Notes: generated by a model from the sequence alone, not told the origin. 64,000 nucleotides of DNA from Mucilaginibacter sp. SMC90 (GCF_022811725.1 NZ_CP094527.1:930001-994000), one strand, 5' to 3'; positions 16,536 to 25,659 are shown, counted from the first letter of the stretch. A program made the numbers and translations.

Positions 16536-18113
16536 ATGAAATCATTAAAATATAAAATAGCTTCTTTAGCAATCCTGGCAACCGTGTCGTTGGGCTGTAA
16601 AAAGCAATTTGACAGTGCTGTTCAAAACAAAAACCTTCCTATTTCGGGTTTGTCGCCGGCACTGTTATTACCTAATATCGAAACAAGTATGCTTGCACCT
16701 GCCTTTGGTCAGGACGAGCGTCAAAACCAATACACCGCATGTAACTATTTTTACTACGGCGATAACAGGTATTGGACAGGTAGCGCTTCATTAAGCTATA
16801 CCCCACTTACTAACGTAGTAGCAATGGAGGGAGAGGCAAATGCACTTGCTGCCACCTTATCAAAGCCATACCTTGCTCTTGCCAAATTTTTCAGGGCATT
16901 TTACTTCGTGAATATGAGCCTTAAGGTTGGCGATTTACCAATGACCCAGGCATTGCAGGGACTAAAAAATACAACCCCGGTTTACGACACCCAAAAGCAG
17001 ATCTTTATAAACTCACTTGCTTTGCTTGAGAGTGCTAATAAAGATCTTGGCGAAATGATTGCGGTAAACAAAATTACCCAGGGTACTTATGTTGTTGATA
17101 GCAAATACGATTTCTTTTATAAAGGTGATCTTTTGAAATGGCAAAAGGCGATCAACACCTACCGCTTAAGGATCCTCATCTCGTTAAGCAAAAAAGTTAG
17201 TGATGCCGATCTGAACGTTAAAGGCCAGTTTGCATCTATACTTGGCGACGCTGTAAAATATCCTATCATGACATCGATGGATGATAACCTGCAGTACATT
17301 TATGATGGCGTATTTACTTTTTACCCAAACAGCTCACGTAACTTTGGTAATGATGCAACACGTTATAATACAGGCGCTACCTACATCAATTTACTGGCAT
17401 CGTTAAAAGATTTGCGTGTAATGAAAGTTGCTGAACCTGCAAGGGGCCTTAAATTCGATGATACCGATTTCAGGTCATTCGTAGGGGGTATATCCGGTCA
17501 GGATCAAAGTACTATGGCTGCTTTGGTTCAGGCAGGAAAAGTATCACTTATCGGTCGTCACCGTTACTATGAAACCCTTGTGGGCGAAAACACTTTTATC
17601 GTTAGCTATCCCGAAATGTGCTTTAATATTGCTGAGGCTATTAATCAGGGCTGGGTAGGGGGTAACGCCGAAACATGGTACAAAAACGGCATTTTTGCTG
17701 ATTTTGGTTTCTATGGTGTTAACGATGGTGCCAACACAGTTCTGTTTCAAAAAAGCGGCGGTTTGTTAGGCGACGATGTATCTTACAACGTTAACTTTAG
17801 CTATAACGATTATTACAACCAACCGGCTGTTAAATACGCCGGTAATAACGTTGATGGCTGGAAACAGATCCTGACACAAAAATATATCGCTTTTGCCCGT
17901 AACTCGGGTATGGAGGCTTATTACCAATGGCGTCGTACCGGCGTACCTACTTTTAGTGTAGGTGCCGGTAATACTGATAACGGAGCAATTCCGCTAAGGT
18001 TCCAATACCCAACTAATGAGCGTAGTGCAAACGCTGCTAACTATAAAGCAGCGGTACAAAGCCAATATGGTGGCAGTGATGATATTTTCCAATTAATGTG
18101 GTTGCTTAAATAA
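16536..18113 (+). CDS. SusD/RagB-like nutrient-binding lipoprotein
   Basis: A 525-residue surface lipoprotein. The signal ends in the lipobox VSLGC, with lipidated Cys21. The body matches the SusD-like_2 group, with helical TPR-type segments such as ALAKFFRAFYFVNMSLKVGD and the C-terminal MEAYYQWRRTGVPTF. It forms the hinged lid over the SusC barrel and helps capture ligand. It is the second gene of the pair and is followed by a strong terminator at 18144-18175. Confidence 0.92.
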   Translation: MKSLKYKIASLAILATVSLGCKKQFDSAVQNKNLPISGLSPALLLPNIETSMLAPAFGQDERQNQYTACNYFYYGDNRYWTGSASLSYTPLTNVVAMEGEANALAATLSKPYLALAKFFRAFYFVNMSLKVGDLPMTQALQGLKNTTPVYDTQKQIFINSLALLESANKDLGEMIAVNKITQGTYVVDSKYDFFYKGDLLKWQKAINTYRLRILISLSKKVSDADLNVKGQFASILGDAVKYPIMTSMDDNLQYIYDGVFTFYPNSSRNFGNDATRYNTGATYINLLASLKDLRVMKVAEPARGLKFDDTDFRSFVGGISGQDQSTMAALVQAGKVSLIGRHRYYETLVGENTFIVSYPEMCFNIAEAINQGWVGGNAETWYKNGIFADFGFYGVNDGANTVLFQKSGGLLGDDVSYNVNFSYNDYYNQPAVKYAGNNVDGWKQILTQKYIAFARNSGMEAYYQWRRTGVPTFSVGAGNTDNGAIPLRFQYPTNERSANAANYKAAVQSQYGGSDDIFQLMWLLK

Positions 18114-18143
18114 CACCAAATTATAAGTTTTAATTATCTACAT

Positions 18144-18175
18144 AAAGGCCCCGATACTTAGGGGCCTTTATTATT
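18144..18175 (+). terminator. Rho-independent terminator after susD
   Basis: Arms AAAGGCCCC (18144-18152) and GGGGCCTTT (18161-18169) are followed by ATTATT. It lies between susD and the alkaline-phosphatase-family gene, so the latter either reads through or has its own promoter, which I could not find. Confidence 0.75.
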
Positions 18176-18188
18176 AAAAGCAAAAACT

Positions 18189-19286
18189 ATGAAAAAAGCT
18201 ATCTTGTTAACACTATTAGCGCTGGGGCTAAACGGCGCTTATGCCCAGCAGCACAAAACCCAAAATGTGGTTATCGTTACTATCGATGGCCTGCGCTGGC
18301 AGGAAGTTTTTCGCGGTGCAGATTCCGCCATCATCAACTCAAATGATACACAGGATAAAAGCGATGTTCGAAAAAACTTTTGGACGGATGCGCCTGCAGA
18401 TCGTCGTAAATTGTTGATGCCTTTCTTTTGGAGTACAATAGTTCAAAAAGGGCAATTGTACGGTAACCGCGACCTGGGCAGTAAGGATGAAGTAGCCAAC
18501 CCATATCACTTTTCATATCCGGGTTATAACGAAATATTTACGGGGTTTCCGGATAAGCGCATGAATACCAACGATGGTATCTACAATCCTAATATGAACG
18601 TGCTTGAGTTTTTAAACAAACAAAAAGGTTTCGAAAATAAAGTTGCGGCTTTTGCATCCTGGGAGCGCTTTTCGCAAATATTAAGCCCGCAGCGTGCCGG
18701 TATTTTAGTTAATGCAGGTTTTATGCCACTGGATGTTCCTGGTATGAATGACCGTTTAAAACACCTGAATGAATTGCAACTGGAAGCACCGCGTTATATC
18801 AGCGACTCGACCCGTATTGACTTCCTGACCTTTGAGTTTGCCAAAAATTATATGATGCAGTATAAGCCGCGCGCTTTATATGTTTCATTTGATGAGCCGG
18901 ATGATATGGCACATGGTGGCAATTACAAATTTTATCTTGATCGTATTAAACAGGAAGACGGTTTTATAAAACAACTTTGGGACTATATCCAATCAGAGCC
19001 TGCATATAAAAATAAAACCACACTAATCATAACCTGCGACCATGGCAGAGGCGACGAGCCGATAAAAAAATGGCACGATCATGGATCGGACGTGCTGCAC
19101 TCCGAGCAAACCTGGTTTGCCGTTATCGGGCCGGATACTCCTGCTTCGGGCGAAATGAAACAGGGTGAAACCACTTATCATAAACAATTGGCGCAAACTA
19201 TAGCCAATTTACTGGGTTTTGATTTTAAAGCTGCTGCGGGTCACGAAGCTGGCGATGCAATAGGTAGTGTTACCGGTAAAAAATAA
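18189..19286 (+). CDS. Alkaline phosphatase superfamily (phosphodiesterase/phosphonoacetate-hydrolase-like) exported enzyme
   Basis: A 365-residue enzyme with a Sec signal (cleavage near AYAQ, residue 20). Metal and catalytic positions of the superfamily are visible: Asp33 in VTIDG, Ser109 in FSYPGYNE at the place of the usual Thr/Ser nucleophile, Asp/His in DEPDDMAH (about 235-242), CDHG at 283-286 and WHDHG at 295-299. The family hydrolyses phosphate mono- or diesters, and one branch hydrolyses phosphonoacetate. Which applies here is not clear. It follows susD and fits a periplasmic step that strips phosphate or prepares imported ligand. Confidence 0.8.
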   Translation: MKKAILLTLLALGLNGAYAQQHKTQNVVIVTIDGLRWQEVFRGADSAIINSNDTQDKSDVRKNFWTDAPADRRKLLMPFFWSTIVQKGQLYGNRDLGSKDEVANPYHFSYPGYNEIFTGFPDKRMNTNDGIYNPNMNVLEFLNKQKGFENKVAAFASWERFSQILSPQRAGILVNAGFMPLDVPGMNDRLKHLNELQLEAPRYISDSTRIDFLTFEFAKNYMMQYKPRALYVSFDEPDDMAHGGNYKFYLDRIKQEDGFIKQLWDYIQSEPAYKNKTTLIITCDHGRGDEPIKKWHDHGSDVLHSEQTWFAVIGPDTPASGEMKQGETTYHKQLAQTIANLLGFDFKAAAGHEAGDAIGSVTGKK

Positions 19287-19351
19287 TTAAAGGCTTAAAA
19301 AGCTGATCATTTTGCTGCCCGGATGAAGTGTAAATGAGAAACGTTTAAGGT

Positions 19352-19448
19352 AACTGTCTGAATCGTGATTTTCAGAGCGGCTGAATTTTCAGAATCAATA
19401 TCACATTCTGTTTGTTCTTAAATCCTGAAAACTTTGATTCAGACAGTT
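19352..19448. repeat. Dispersed hairpin element, TGTCTGAA type
   Basis: Arms AACTGTCTGAATC (19352-19364) and GATTCAGACAGTT (19436-19448) are exact complements, with further TTCAG/CTGAA pairing inside. A related element with TTGTCTGAAC arms lies at 56211-56306, so this is a repeated family in the genome. Confidence 0.7.
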
Positions 19449-19476
19449 TCTTAACTTTTATTTAACACCCCAGACC

Positions 19477-19484
19477 TACCTTTG
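19477..19484 (+). promoter_or_regulatory. -7 box for the metallophosphoesterase gene
   Basis: TACCTTTG matches the consensus TAnnTTTG exactly and sits 18 bases before the ATG at 19502. The -33 region is poor, so control by a regulator is possible. Confidence 0.45.
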
Positions 19485-19501
19485 CAATAAAATAATAGCC
19501 T

Positions 19502-20347
19502 ATGACCTCGCGCCGCGAATTTTTTGGTACTGCCTTAACGGGAGTAGCCGCTTTAAGTCTTTTGCCTGCCGTTAATAGCTTTGCTACCGAAAATAACCGG
19601 TATAGCCGCGTTACCAGGACTAAACTAAAACTAAGGTTTGCTTTAGCTTCTGATATCCACTATGGCCAGCCGGAAACCGATTTTCCTTTACATACCGGCA
19701 ACATGGTTAAATGGCTTAACGAGGATCATGAAAAAAATCATCTGGATTTTGTGATCGTTAACGGCGACCTGGTACATAATCGTCCCGATCTGCTTCCCGA
19801 GATCAAAACCAGGTACCTTGATAAATTAAATGTTCCTTATCATACTATACCGGGTAATCATGATTTTGCAGATGCTACAGTTTGGAAAAACGCTTTTGGT
19901 TACGAAGATAAGTACACGGTAGAATTTGGGGATATTGCTTTTGTATTGGCCCACACTGCTGATACTAAAGGCATTTATACCTGCCCCAACAATGCTTTCC
20001 TCAAAGCATCATTAGATAAATTTGCTGATAAGAAGATCGTTTTTGTGGTACTGCATATCCCACCTACCAAATGGGTTAAAAACGATGTGTTTGTTGATTG
20101 CCCCGAAACTATCCAATTGTTGCATGCTTACCCTAATGTGAAAGCTGTTTTTCATGGTCACGACCACCTTTTAGATGGTGTGCGTTATACTGATAAACTC
20201 CCTCATTTCTTCGATTCGCATATAGGCGGCGATTGGGGTACCGACTACAAAGGCTATCGTATTGTAGAGGTTGACGAGCAAAATGCAATTTACACTTACC
20301 AGGTAAATGCAAGTCAAAACCCGGTGCTTAATTCGGCTAAACTGTAA
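19502..20347 (+). CDS. Exported calcineurin-like metallophosphoesterase
   Basis: A 281-residue protein. The N-terminus SRREFFGTALTGVAAL is a twin-arginine type signal. The metal motifs follow in order: DIHYGQ (Asp51, His53), NGDLVHN, GNHD, a His in VVLHIPP, and HGHDHL. This is the standard calcineurin-like set, giving a binuclear metal phosphoesterase in the periplasm. The substrate is unknown. It is the last gene of the plus-strand run that starts with the PhnZ-like gene, though it has its own -7 box, and fits release of phosphate from organic esters. Confidence 0.88.
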   Translation: MTSRREFFGTALTGVAALSLLPAVNSFATENNRYSRVTRTKLKLRFALASDIHYGQPETDFPLHTGNMVKWLNEDHEKNHLDFVIVNGDLVHNRPDLLPEIKTRYLDKLNVPYHTIPGNHDFADATVWKNAFGYEDKYTVEFGDIAFVLAHTADTKGIYTCPNNAFLKASLDKFADKKIVFVVLHIPPTKWVKNDVFVDCPETIQLLHAYPNVKAVFHGHDHLLDGVRYTDKLPHFFDSHIGGDWGTDYKGYRIVEVDEQNAIYTYQVNASQNPVLNSAKL

Positions 20348-20735
20348 TTAGGATTTCGGAATTTATCCTGAGAGATTAGCAACCATGTCATTGCGAGGAG
20401 CGGCATGGGCAGGTGCATGAGGGCGACGTGGCAATCACGTAGCTATGCAAACCGGTAGTACTTCCGTGCGATTGCCGGGCTACGCTCGCAATGACATTTT
20501 TTTGTTTACTACAAGTTATAATTTTCCATCGGATATTTCCCTTTTTTGGTGCAAGTGTTGTGCGAACGGTTGCGGGTATGCTCACTTGTGCTGGTCCGAA
20601 TGTCTGTCTAAAAAAATCAGTTTAATAGATAACCTTACGTTTACATGGCGTAGAAGGCACAAGTTAACCCTGCACAGGCAATCACACAAAACTTGCGCCA
20701 GTGGAGGACCAGTTTGGAAACAGTTATTTGTTAAG
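20348..20735. other. Intergenic region without a gene
   Basis: The 388 bases contain a REP-like hairpin (20385-20496). Short open frames here follow the hairpin arms and show no protein-like pattern. Nothing was recognised in 20500-20735. Confidence 0.5.
20385..20496. repeat. REP-like hairpin, subfamily 1
   Basis: Outer arms ATGTCATTGCGA and TCGCAATGACAT lie at the two ends. Inner arms around GGCAATC and GATTGCC pair as well. The same layout, with GAGGAGCGG after the first arm, recurs in the element split by the IS at 29730-30921. Confidence 0.85.
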
Positions 20736-21701
20736 CTAACGCTCCACCGGATATTTTAACCCTATCTGCTCCCTCGCCTGATCTATCATAGCTATCATTT
20801 GCCGGGACAACTCATAAGGCAATACAGGGCTTTCTGTTTTTCCTTGTTTGATGAGCTCGCAAAAATGAATAATTTCATAGTTTAATCCTCCTGCAGTAAA
20901 CGGTTCATCAAACTCCACCGTGCGGCCATCGAGGTAGCTGATAGTTGCTTTTGCCGGGTTCCACCAATTTTTGTGGATAGTTATATGCCCCAGTGTGCCC
21001 ACTATTAATGCATCGCCTTTGCCGTGCATATCAAAGCCACAATACAACTGTGCGTAACCATTTTGATGCAGCGTTTGGAAAATGGCAAACATATCAATCC
21101 CGGTTGCGCCAAACCTGCCCATGGTTTGGATATCCTGCATGGGGCCAAGCCAGTCGAGCGCTAAAAATGCTTCGTAAATGGCAATGCCCATCAGGCTGCC
21201 GCCAACCAGGTCAAGATTATAATTCGGATGATCGGGAGGGCAATCGGCCACTGCCGATCCCGCCCGCACATAACCTACCTGGCCAATCGGGTCATTGATC
21301 AGGTATTCTTTCAGCTTAGGATATAATGGGAAAAATGGGGGCTTCATTCCCTCCATGAAAAGCAATCCGGTTTGTTTTACAACGGCAAGTACCTCATCCA
21401 GTTCGGCAAGATTAACAGTTACGGGTTTTTCACAAAGCACATGTTTGCCTGCTTTAAGAGCGGCTATACTATAAGCAGCATGGCTATCCGGAAGGGTTGC
21501 GATGTAAACAGCATCGATATCGCTGGCCAGCAGCTCATCAACACTTCTGCAGGCCTTACCTCCGTATTGCGCAACAAAGGCATCAACAGTTTCGGGTCGG
21601 CGCGAATAGGATGCTACAATTTCAATATGCGGTACAGCTGCAAAGCCCTGCATAAACCTTTGCGCAATGCGCCCGCAGCCAATGATGCCCCATTTTATCA
21701 T
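20736..21701 (-). CDS. Gfo/Idh/MocA family oxidoreductase
   Basis: A 321-residue NAD(P)-dependent oxidoreductase. The N-terminal dinucleotide fold is IIGCGRIAQRFMQGF (7-21), and the characteristic AGKHVLCEKPVTVN follows at about 88-101, where EKP holds the catalytic lysine. A C-terminal alpha/beta domain completes the family length. Members act on sugars, inositols or biliverdin-like substrates. This one looks like the dihydrodiol/glucose-fructose type, but the substrate is not visible. It appears to be a single gene. Confidence 0.88.
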   Translation of the reverse strand: MIKWGIIGCGRIAQRFMQGFAAVPHIEIVASYSRRPETVDAFVAQYGGKACRSVDELLASDIDAVYIATLPDSHAAYSIAALKAGKHVLCEKPVTVNLAELDEVLAVVKQTGLLFMEGMKPPFFPLYPKLKEYLINDPIGQVGYVRAGSAVADCPPDHPNYNLDLVGGSLMGIAIYEAFLALDWLGPMQDIQTMGRFGATGIDMFAIFQTLHQNGYAQLYCGFDMHGKGDALIVGTLGHITIHKNWWNPAKATISYLDGRTVEFDEPFTAGGLNYEIIHFCELIKQGKTESPVLPYELSRQMIAMIDQAREQIGLKYPVER

Positions 21702-21704
21702 AGT

Positions 21705-21854
21705 TCTAAGTCTGAAGTCTTAAGTCGAAAGTTGATATTTCAAGTATATAGCTTTAAATGCAAAAGTCCCAAGTAAATAATTTTATTACTTACTCAGGAC
21801 TTTCAACTTGGGACTTAAGGCTTAAGACTTAGTGCTTAAGACTTCCGACTTAAA
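21705..21854. repeat. Inverted arms of degenerate 7-base words
   Basis: From 21705 the left arm reads TCTAAGT, CTGAAGT, CTTAAGT, CGAAAGT in exact steps of seven. The right arm (about 21797-21854) carries complementary ACTTTC, ACTTAAG and GACTTA words. It fills the gap between two minus-strand genes. Confidence 0.75.
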
Positions 21855-21855
21855 A

Positions 21856-22929
21856 CTATTGATATTGAATATAAATCGGATACGGTTTGTATCTTGATAA
21901 AACCTCCTCAGGTGTCAACATGTGGTGAGGTGCTTTTTTGATATCGTTTTTGTAGAACAGTTTAAACCCTGTAAACTGTACCGGCTCCTGGTTAATGAAG
22001 TAGCGGTAGGTACCGGTTTTCAAATCAGGTTCGCCCCAGCCGTCCATATCCATTACCAATTGAATTTCAGGATGTAATTTGATGTTCTTGTAGTTGGTCA
22101 CCATCTTTTTGGTAAAGCGGTGAACTACCAGGATTTTTGGTGGCAGGCCATTTTTCTTAACAATTTTGGTAAGATAGTCTGATACGTAGTTGATATCATC
22201 AGCATCATAAGTACCTATCTTTTTACCCGGGTGGGTTCCGTCTTTCATCGAAAATTCAGGATCCATACCAAAATGTACCTGTGGCAATTCAAGGTATTTT
22301 TCAAGCAATGGCAATTCTGCACGGATATTGCTTAAAGCTACCTGAACATCTAAAAATACAATAGCATGGGCTTTTTTAGCTAATACCAGTACACTGTCTA
22401 TCTGTTTAAACGGCATGCGGTAACGGAATTTTCCGTCTTTACCACCATCGCCCTGGGCCACAACCGCAATATAGTGCAGCGCTGGTTGTACCGGGGTTTT
22501 AGGATCGGCTTTTTCCCAATGCTTTACTTCTCCTTTTAATTTAGCCAACATTTCATTTGGCGGTAATTCGCCCAAAATACCCATCTTCTTTGAATAAAGG
22601 TTACCATAAAAAGCAACCACACGCTTAAACGGTAAAATAGCACCACCTATTGGGTAAGGGGTATTTTTAACTGGCCACCTGCCGGTTGTATCACCGTGCG
22701 CGTTGAATTTCATCAACGAGTCGTAAAGTTTTTTGTCGATAGGGGGGTAAGTGGATTTTTTAACGCTTAGCGTATCCGCTGTTTCGGCCTGGGCCGAATC
22801 ACCTTTAACTGCTGCGGCTGTTTTTTTACTGTCGGTTTTGCCATTGTTGCCATTTTGCGAGCAGCTGTTTAAAAGCAAAGCTGCCGACGCGATAAAGGTG
22901 GCGGAAAGTACAAGCGTTTTTAATTTCAT
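21856..22929 (-). CDS. Lipoprotein of unknown function
   Basis: A 357-residue envelope lipoprotein, with lipobox LLNSC and then a Lys/Ala/Thr-rich linker. The mature part has alternating beta and alpha segments, such as LHYIAVVAQGD, AIVFLDVQVA, VHFGMDPEFSM and KILVVHRFT. These look like the strands of a TIM barrel, perhaps related to glycosidase or deacetylase folds. No catalytic residues could be assigned with confidence. The ATG at 22929 is used; the TTG at 22944 would lengthen the signal peptide without need. Confidence 0.65.
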   Translation of the reverse strand: MKLKTLVLSATFIASAALLLNSCSQNGNNGKTDSKKTAAAVKGDSAQAETADTLSVKKSTYPPIDKKLYDSLMKFNAHGDTTGRWPVKNTPYPIGGAILPFKRVVAFYGNLYSKKMGILGELPPNEMLAKLKGEVKHWEKADPKTPVQPALHYIAVVAQGDGGKDGKFRYRMPFKQIDSVLVLAKKAHAIVFLDVQVALSNIRAELPLLEKYLELPQVHFGMDPEFSMKDGTHPGKKIGTYDADDINYVSDYLTKIVKKNGLPPKILVVHRFTKKMVTNYKNIKLHPEIQLVMDMDGWGEPDLKTGTYRYFINQEPVQFTGFKLFYKNDIKKAPHHMLTPEEVLSRYKPYPIYIQYQ

Positions 22930-23048
22930 TTTTATAACGTTCAATATAATGCAGGTGTATGTAAGGTGTGTTTAATTAATTTAATTTACAGCCACTTATA
23001 AGTAGCAATAGTGTTGGCTCGGTTGCCGCCAAAGATAGATATTGGAAA

Positions 23049-23939
23049 TTAATTACTTTTAATTTTATGAAACTTTCCAAAAACCCCTAAAGGTAGTTTT
23101 GGGCCGGCTGTGGCCTGCAGGTAAAGCTCTCCAATTTCGAGGTTTTGCACCTGCGGGAACGAACTTTTGATGAGGTTTTCAACAATTACAGATGAGAAGC
23201 CAAGCGAATAAGTATTGAGGATCAGGAAATGCTCTTCAGGGTCGAGCAGTTGGGTTACATCACGCATCATCTCGGTGATGTTATCTTCCAGTTTCCACTT
23301 TTCGCCGTTTGGGCCATTGCCATATGCTGGCGGATCAAGGATGATCCCGTTATATTTTTTGCCGCGTTTCAATTCGCGCTTAACAAACTTTAATGCATCC
23401 TCAACTACCCAGCGTATATCTTTCAGACCGGAGATCTCCTGGTTTTCATTGGCCCAGGTTACTACTTGTTTTATAGAATCAACGTGAGTAGTATCTGCGC
23501 CGGCAGCTCTTGCTATTAACGATGCGCCGCCAGTGTAGGCAAACAGGTTAAGTACTTTTGGCTCGGGTGTTTTAAAGCGTTTTACATTCTGGCTGATATA
23601 ATCCCAGTTTACGGCCTGTTCCGGGAAAATGCCCACATGTTTAAACGAAGTTAATCCCAGCCTGAATTTAATGGCAGCTTCCTTGTTTTTGTAGTCAACA
23701 TGCCAGCGATCGGGAGTTTTAGGGTCTTTTTTAACCCATTCGCCAGTAGTTGCCGAACGGCCCTTAAATTTAATATGGTGTAAGCGCTGCCACTCAGAAG
23801 CAGGCAGGGTTTTGTTCCAAACCGCCTGTGGTTCGGGGCGGATGAGTATAGTATTCCCAAAGCGTTCCAGCTTTTCAAAATCGCCGCAATCAATCAGCTC
23901 GTAATCTTTCCAGTGCGTTGGGGTAAGTAATTGGATCAT
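23049..23939 (-). CDS. Class I SAM-dependent methyltransferase, RlmI-like
   Basis: A 296-residue protein. The SAM-binding motif is VLNLFAYTGGASLIAR, followed by Asp at HVDSIKQ, then IILDPPAYGNGP. This motif order matches the RlmI/RlmK-type 23S rRNA cytosine methyltransferases (PF10672). DPPAYG in place of the usual DPPxF is common in the bacterial subgroup. The N-terminus lacks the PUA domain of RlmI, so the RNA target is not certain. It is separated from the ABC genes by heptad words. Confidence 0.82.
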   Translation of the reverse strand: MIQLLTPTHWKDYELIDCGDFEKLERFGNTILIRPEPQAVWNKTLPASEWQRLHHIKFKGRSATTGEWVKKDPKTPDRWHVDYKNKEAAIKFRLGLTSFKHVGIFPEQAVNWDYISQNVKRFKTPEPKVLNLFAYTGGASLIARAAGADTTHVDSIKQVVTWANENQEISGLKDIRWVVEDALKFVKRELKRGKKYNGIILDPPAYGNGPNGEKWKLEDNITEMMRDVTQLLDPEEHFLILNTYSLGFSSVIVENLIKSSFPQVQNLEIGELYLQATAGPKLPLGVFGKFHKIKSN

Positions 23940-23946
23940 TGTTTTT

Positions 23947-24063
23947 AAGTCAAAAGTATTGAGTTTTAAGTCGAAAGTTTAAAACATTGACTTAAAATTT
24001 CGGCAAATATAACGATATATTACGGTTTGACTTTTAACTCAAGACTTCAGGCTCAGGGCTTAT
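23947..24063. repeat. Inverted arms of degenerate 7-base words
   Basis: Left words AAGTCAA, AAGTATT, GAGTTTT, AAGTCGA, AAGTTTA run in steps of seven from 23947. Right words GACTTTT, AACTCAA, GACTTCA, GGCTCAG, GGCTTAT run from 24029. The last word runs into the stop codon of the ATPase gene. Confidence 0.75.
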
Positions 24064-24815
24064 TATAATTTTTCCTTAGCTGCCTGCATAAACTTGCTGG
24101 CAAATACAAAGTCGTTAAGTTCCTTATTATCTGTATGGGCAATTTCCTTGTTGCTGCCTTCCCACCATTTTTGCCCCTGGTGTAAAAAAAGAATATGATC
24201 GCCAATACCCATTACCGAGTTCATATCATGGGTTACCACAACTGTGGTTATGCTGTACTCCTGGGTAAGTTCGGCAATGAGCTCATCAATTAATATCGAA
24301 GTTTTAGGGTCGAGGCCAGAGTTGGGTTCATCCACAAAAAGATATTTTGGCTGCATGGAAATGGCGCGGGCAATACCAACACGTTTTTTCATACCGCCGG
24401 ATAGTTCGGCTGGGTAAAGTTTGTTTTTACCGGCAAGATTAACCCGTTCTAAACAAAAATTGGCACGCTCAAGCTTTTCTGCTTTTGATCTGTTGGTGAA
24501 CAGGTTTAACGGAAACATGATATTTTCCTCAACTGTCATAGAATCAAACAGGGCCGAATTCTGAAAAAGCATCCCAATGCTTGTACGGATAGGCACACGC
24601 TGTTCAAAATCCATTTGGGTGAAATTTTCATTATCAAAAAAAACCTCGCCCTTTGAAGGCTCATGCAGGCCAACAATACATTTTAGCAACGTTGTTTTGC
24701 CCGATCCCGAACCGCCTATGATCAGGTTATTTTTACCTTCGTGAAAAATTGAACTGATCCCTTTAAGAACGTGATTTTCGCCAAAGGTTTTATTAATATC
24801 TTTAATTTCGATCAT
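24063..24815 (-). CDS. MlaF-like ABC transporter ATPase
   Basis: A 250-residue ATPase. Walker A is GGSGSGKTT (34-42), the signature is LSGGMKKRVGIARA, and Walker B is YLFVDEP followed by NSGLDPKT. These match the Mla/Ttg2A group that moves phospholipids between the two membranes. The ATG at 24815 overlaps the permease stop by four bases (ATGA), so the two are translationally coupled. The in-frame GTG at 24863 lies inside the permease gene and is rejected. The third usual partner, an MCE-domain protein, was not seen next to it. Confidence 0.88.
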   Translation of the reverse strand: MIEIKDINKTFGENHVLKGISSIFHEGKNNLIIGGSGSGKTTLLKCIVGLHEPSKGEVFFDNENFTQMDFEQRVPIRTSIGMLFQNSALFDSMTVEENIMFPLNLFTNRSKAEKLERANFCLERVNLAGKNKLYPAELSGGMKKRVGIARAISMQPKYLFVDEPNSGLDPKTSILIDELIAELTQEYSITTVVVTHDMNSVMGIGDHILFLHQGQKWWEGSNKEIAHTDNKELNDFVFASKFMQAAKEKL

Positions 24816-25543
24816 AGCATTAAACGGGTGATAACAAGGTCGGCAAATAAGATCATCACACAACTAAATACCACGCCCTTTGTGGCCGACTGGCCTACCT
24901 CAAGCGCACCACCCGATGTGTAAAAACCCTGGTAAGCACAAATGGATGCAATGATAAAGCCAAAAACAATTGCTTTAACAAGTGCTACCCTTACTGTTAA
25001 ACCATCAAAGCCATCACGTACCCCTACAATATAATCGGCAGGTGTAATGTCTCCGGAAGCAACGCAGGCAATATAGCCACCTGTAATGCCTAAGGTGATA
25101 GAGGCAATAACCAGTAAAGGCACCATGCTCATACCCGCAATGATCTTGGGCGATATCAGATACCCCGGCGCATTAACACCCATAATTTCGAGGGCGTCAA
25201 TTTGTTCGGTAACCCGCATGGTTCCAATTTGCGATGCAATGCTTGAGCCAACACGCCCGGCCAGTACAAGTGCCGATATGGTTGGACTAAATTCAAGGAT
25301 GGTGGAGTCGCGTGCTATTTTACCCGCTATACTAAGCGGCACCAGCGGGCTTGACAGCTGGAAAGCTACCTGGATAGTTGTTGCAGCTCCAATAAATACA
25401 GATATGATTGAGATAATGCCCAACGATCCGATCCCTACTGATACCATTTCGCGCATTACTTCGGCCCAGTATACACTGAACTTTTCGGGCTTTCTGAAAC
25501 TTAAACGCAGTAAGAGTATGTATCTTCCTAAACTTTCAAACAT
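24812..25543 (-). CDS. MlaE-like ABC transporter permease
   Basis: A 243-residue membrane protein of the MlaE family, with five to six helices. Family phrases include ILEFSPTISALVLAGRVGSSIASQIGTM with its ALEIMGVN follow-on and GGALEVGQSATKGVV near the end. It pairs with the downstream ATPase. Such systems in Gram-negative bacteria keep the outer membrane asymmetric. No promoter was seen with certainty; an inverted repeat lies at 25634-25659 upstream. Confidence 0.88.
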   Translation of the reverse strand: MFESLGRYILLLRLSFRKPEKFSVYWAEVMREMVSVGIGSLGIISIISVFIGAATTIQVAFQLSSPLVPLSIAGKIARDSTILEFSPTISALVLAGRVGSSIASQIGTMRVTEQIDALEIMGVNAPGYLISPKIIAGMSMVPLLVIASITLGITGGYIACVASGDITPADYIVGVRDGFDGLTVRVALVKAIVFGFIIASICAYQGFYTSGGALEVGQSATKGVVFSCVMILFADLVITRLML

Positions 25544-25633
25544 TTGCCTTTTATAAAAATTGGTTAAAAATACGCTTTTTTACCTTTAACCCTAAATGGT
25601 CAGTAGTTAAACTGGTCATTTAAATTCAATTTT

Positions 25634-25659
25634 GTAAGCGTTTCAATTATTACGCTTAC
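25634..25659. promoter_or_regulatory. Inverted repeat in a divergent gap
   Basis: GTAAGCGT (25634-25641) and ACGCTTAC (25652-25659) are exact complements ten bases apart. TTTTG precedes the left arm, resembling a -33 element. It lies between the MlaE and SDR genes and could be an operator; no known regulator is nearby. Confidence 0.4.

Noticed and set aside
20445..20759. Open frame of about 100 codons on the plus strand
   Set aside because: It begins inside a REP hairpin and overlaps the end of the MocA-type gene. The residue mix is rich in Cys and Arg and not protein-like.
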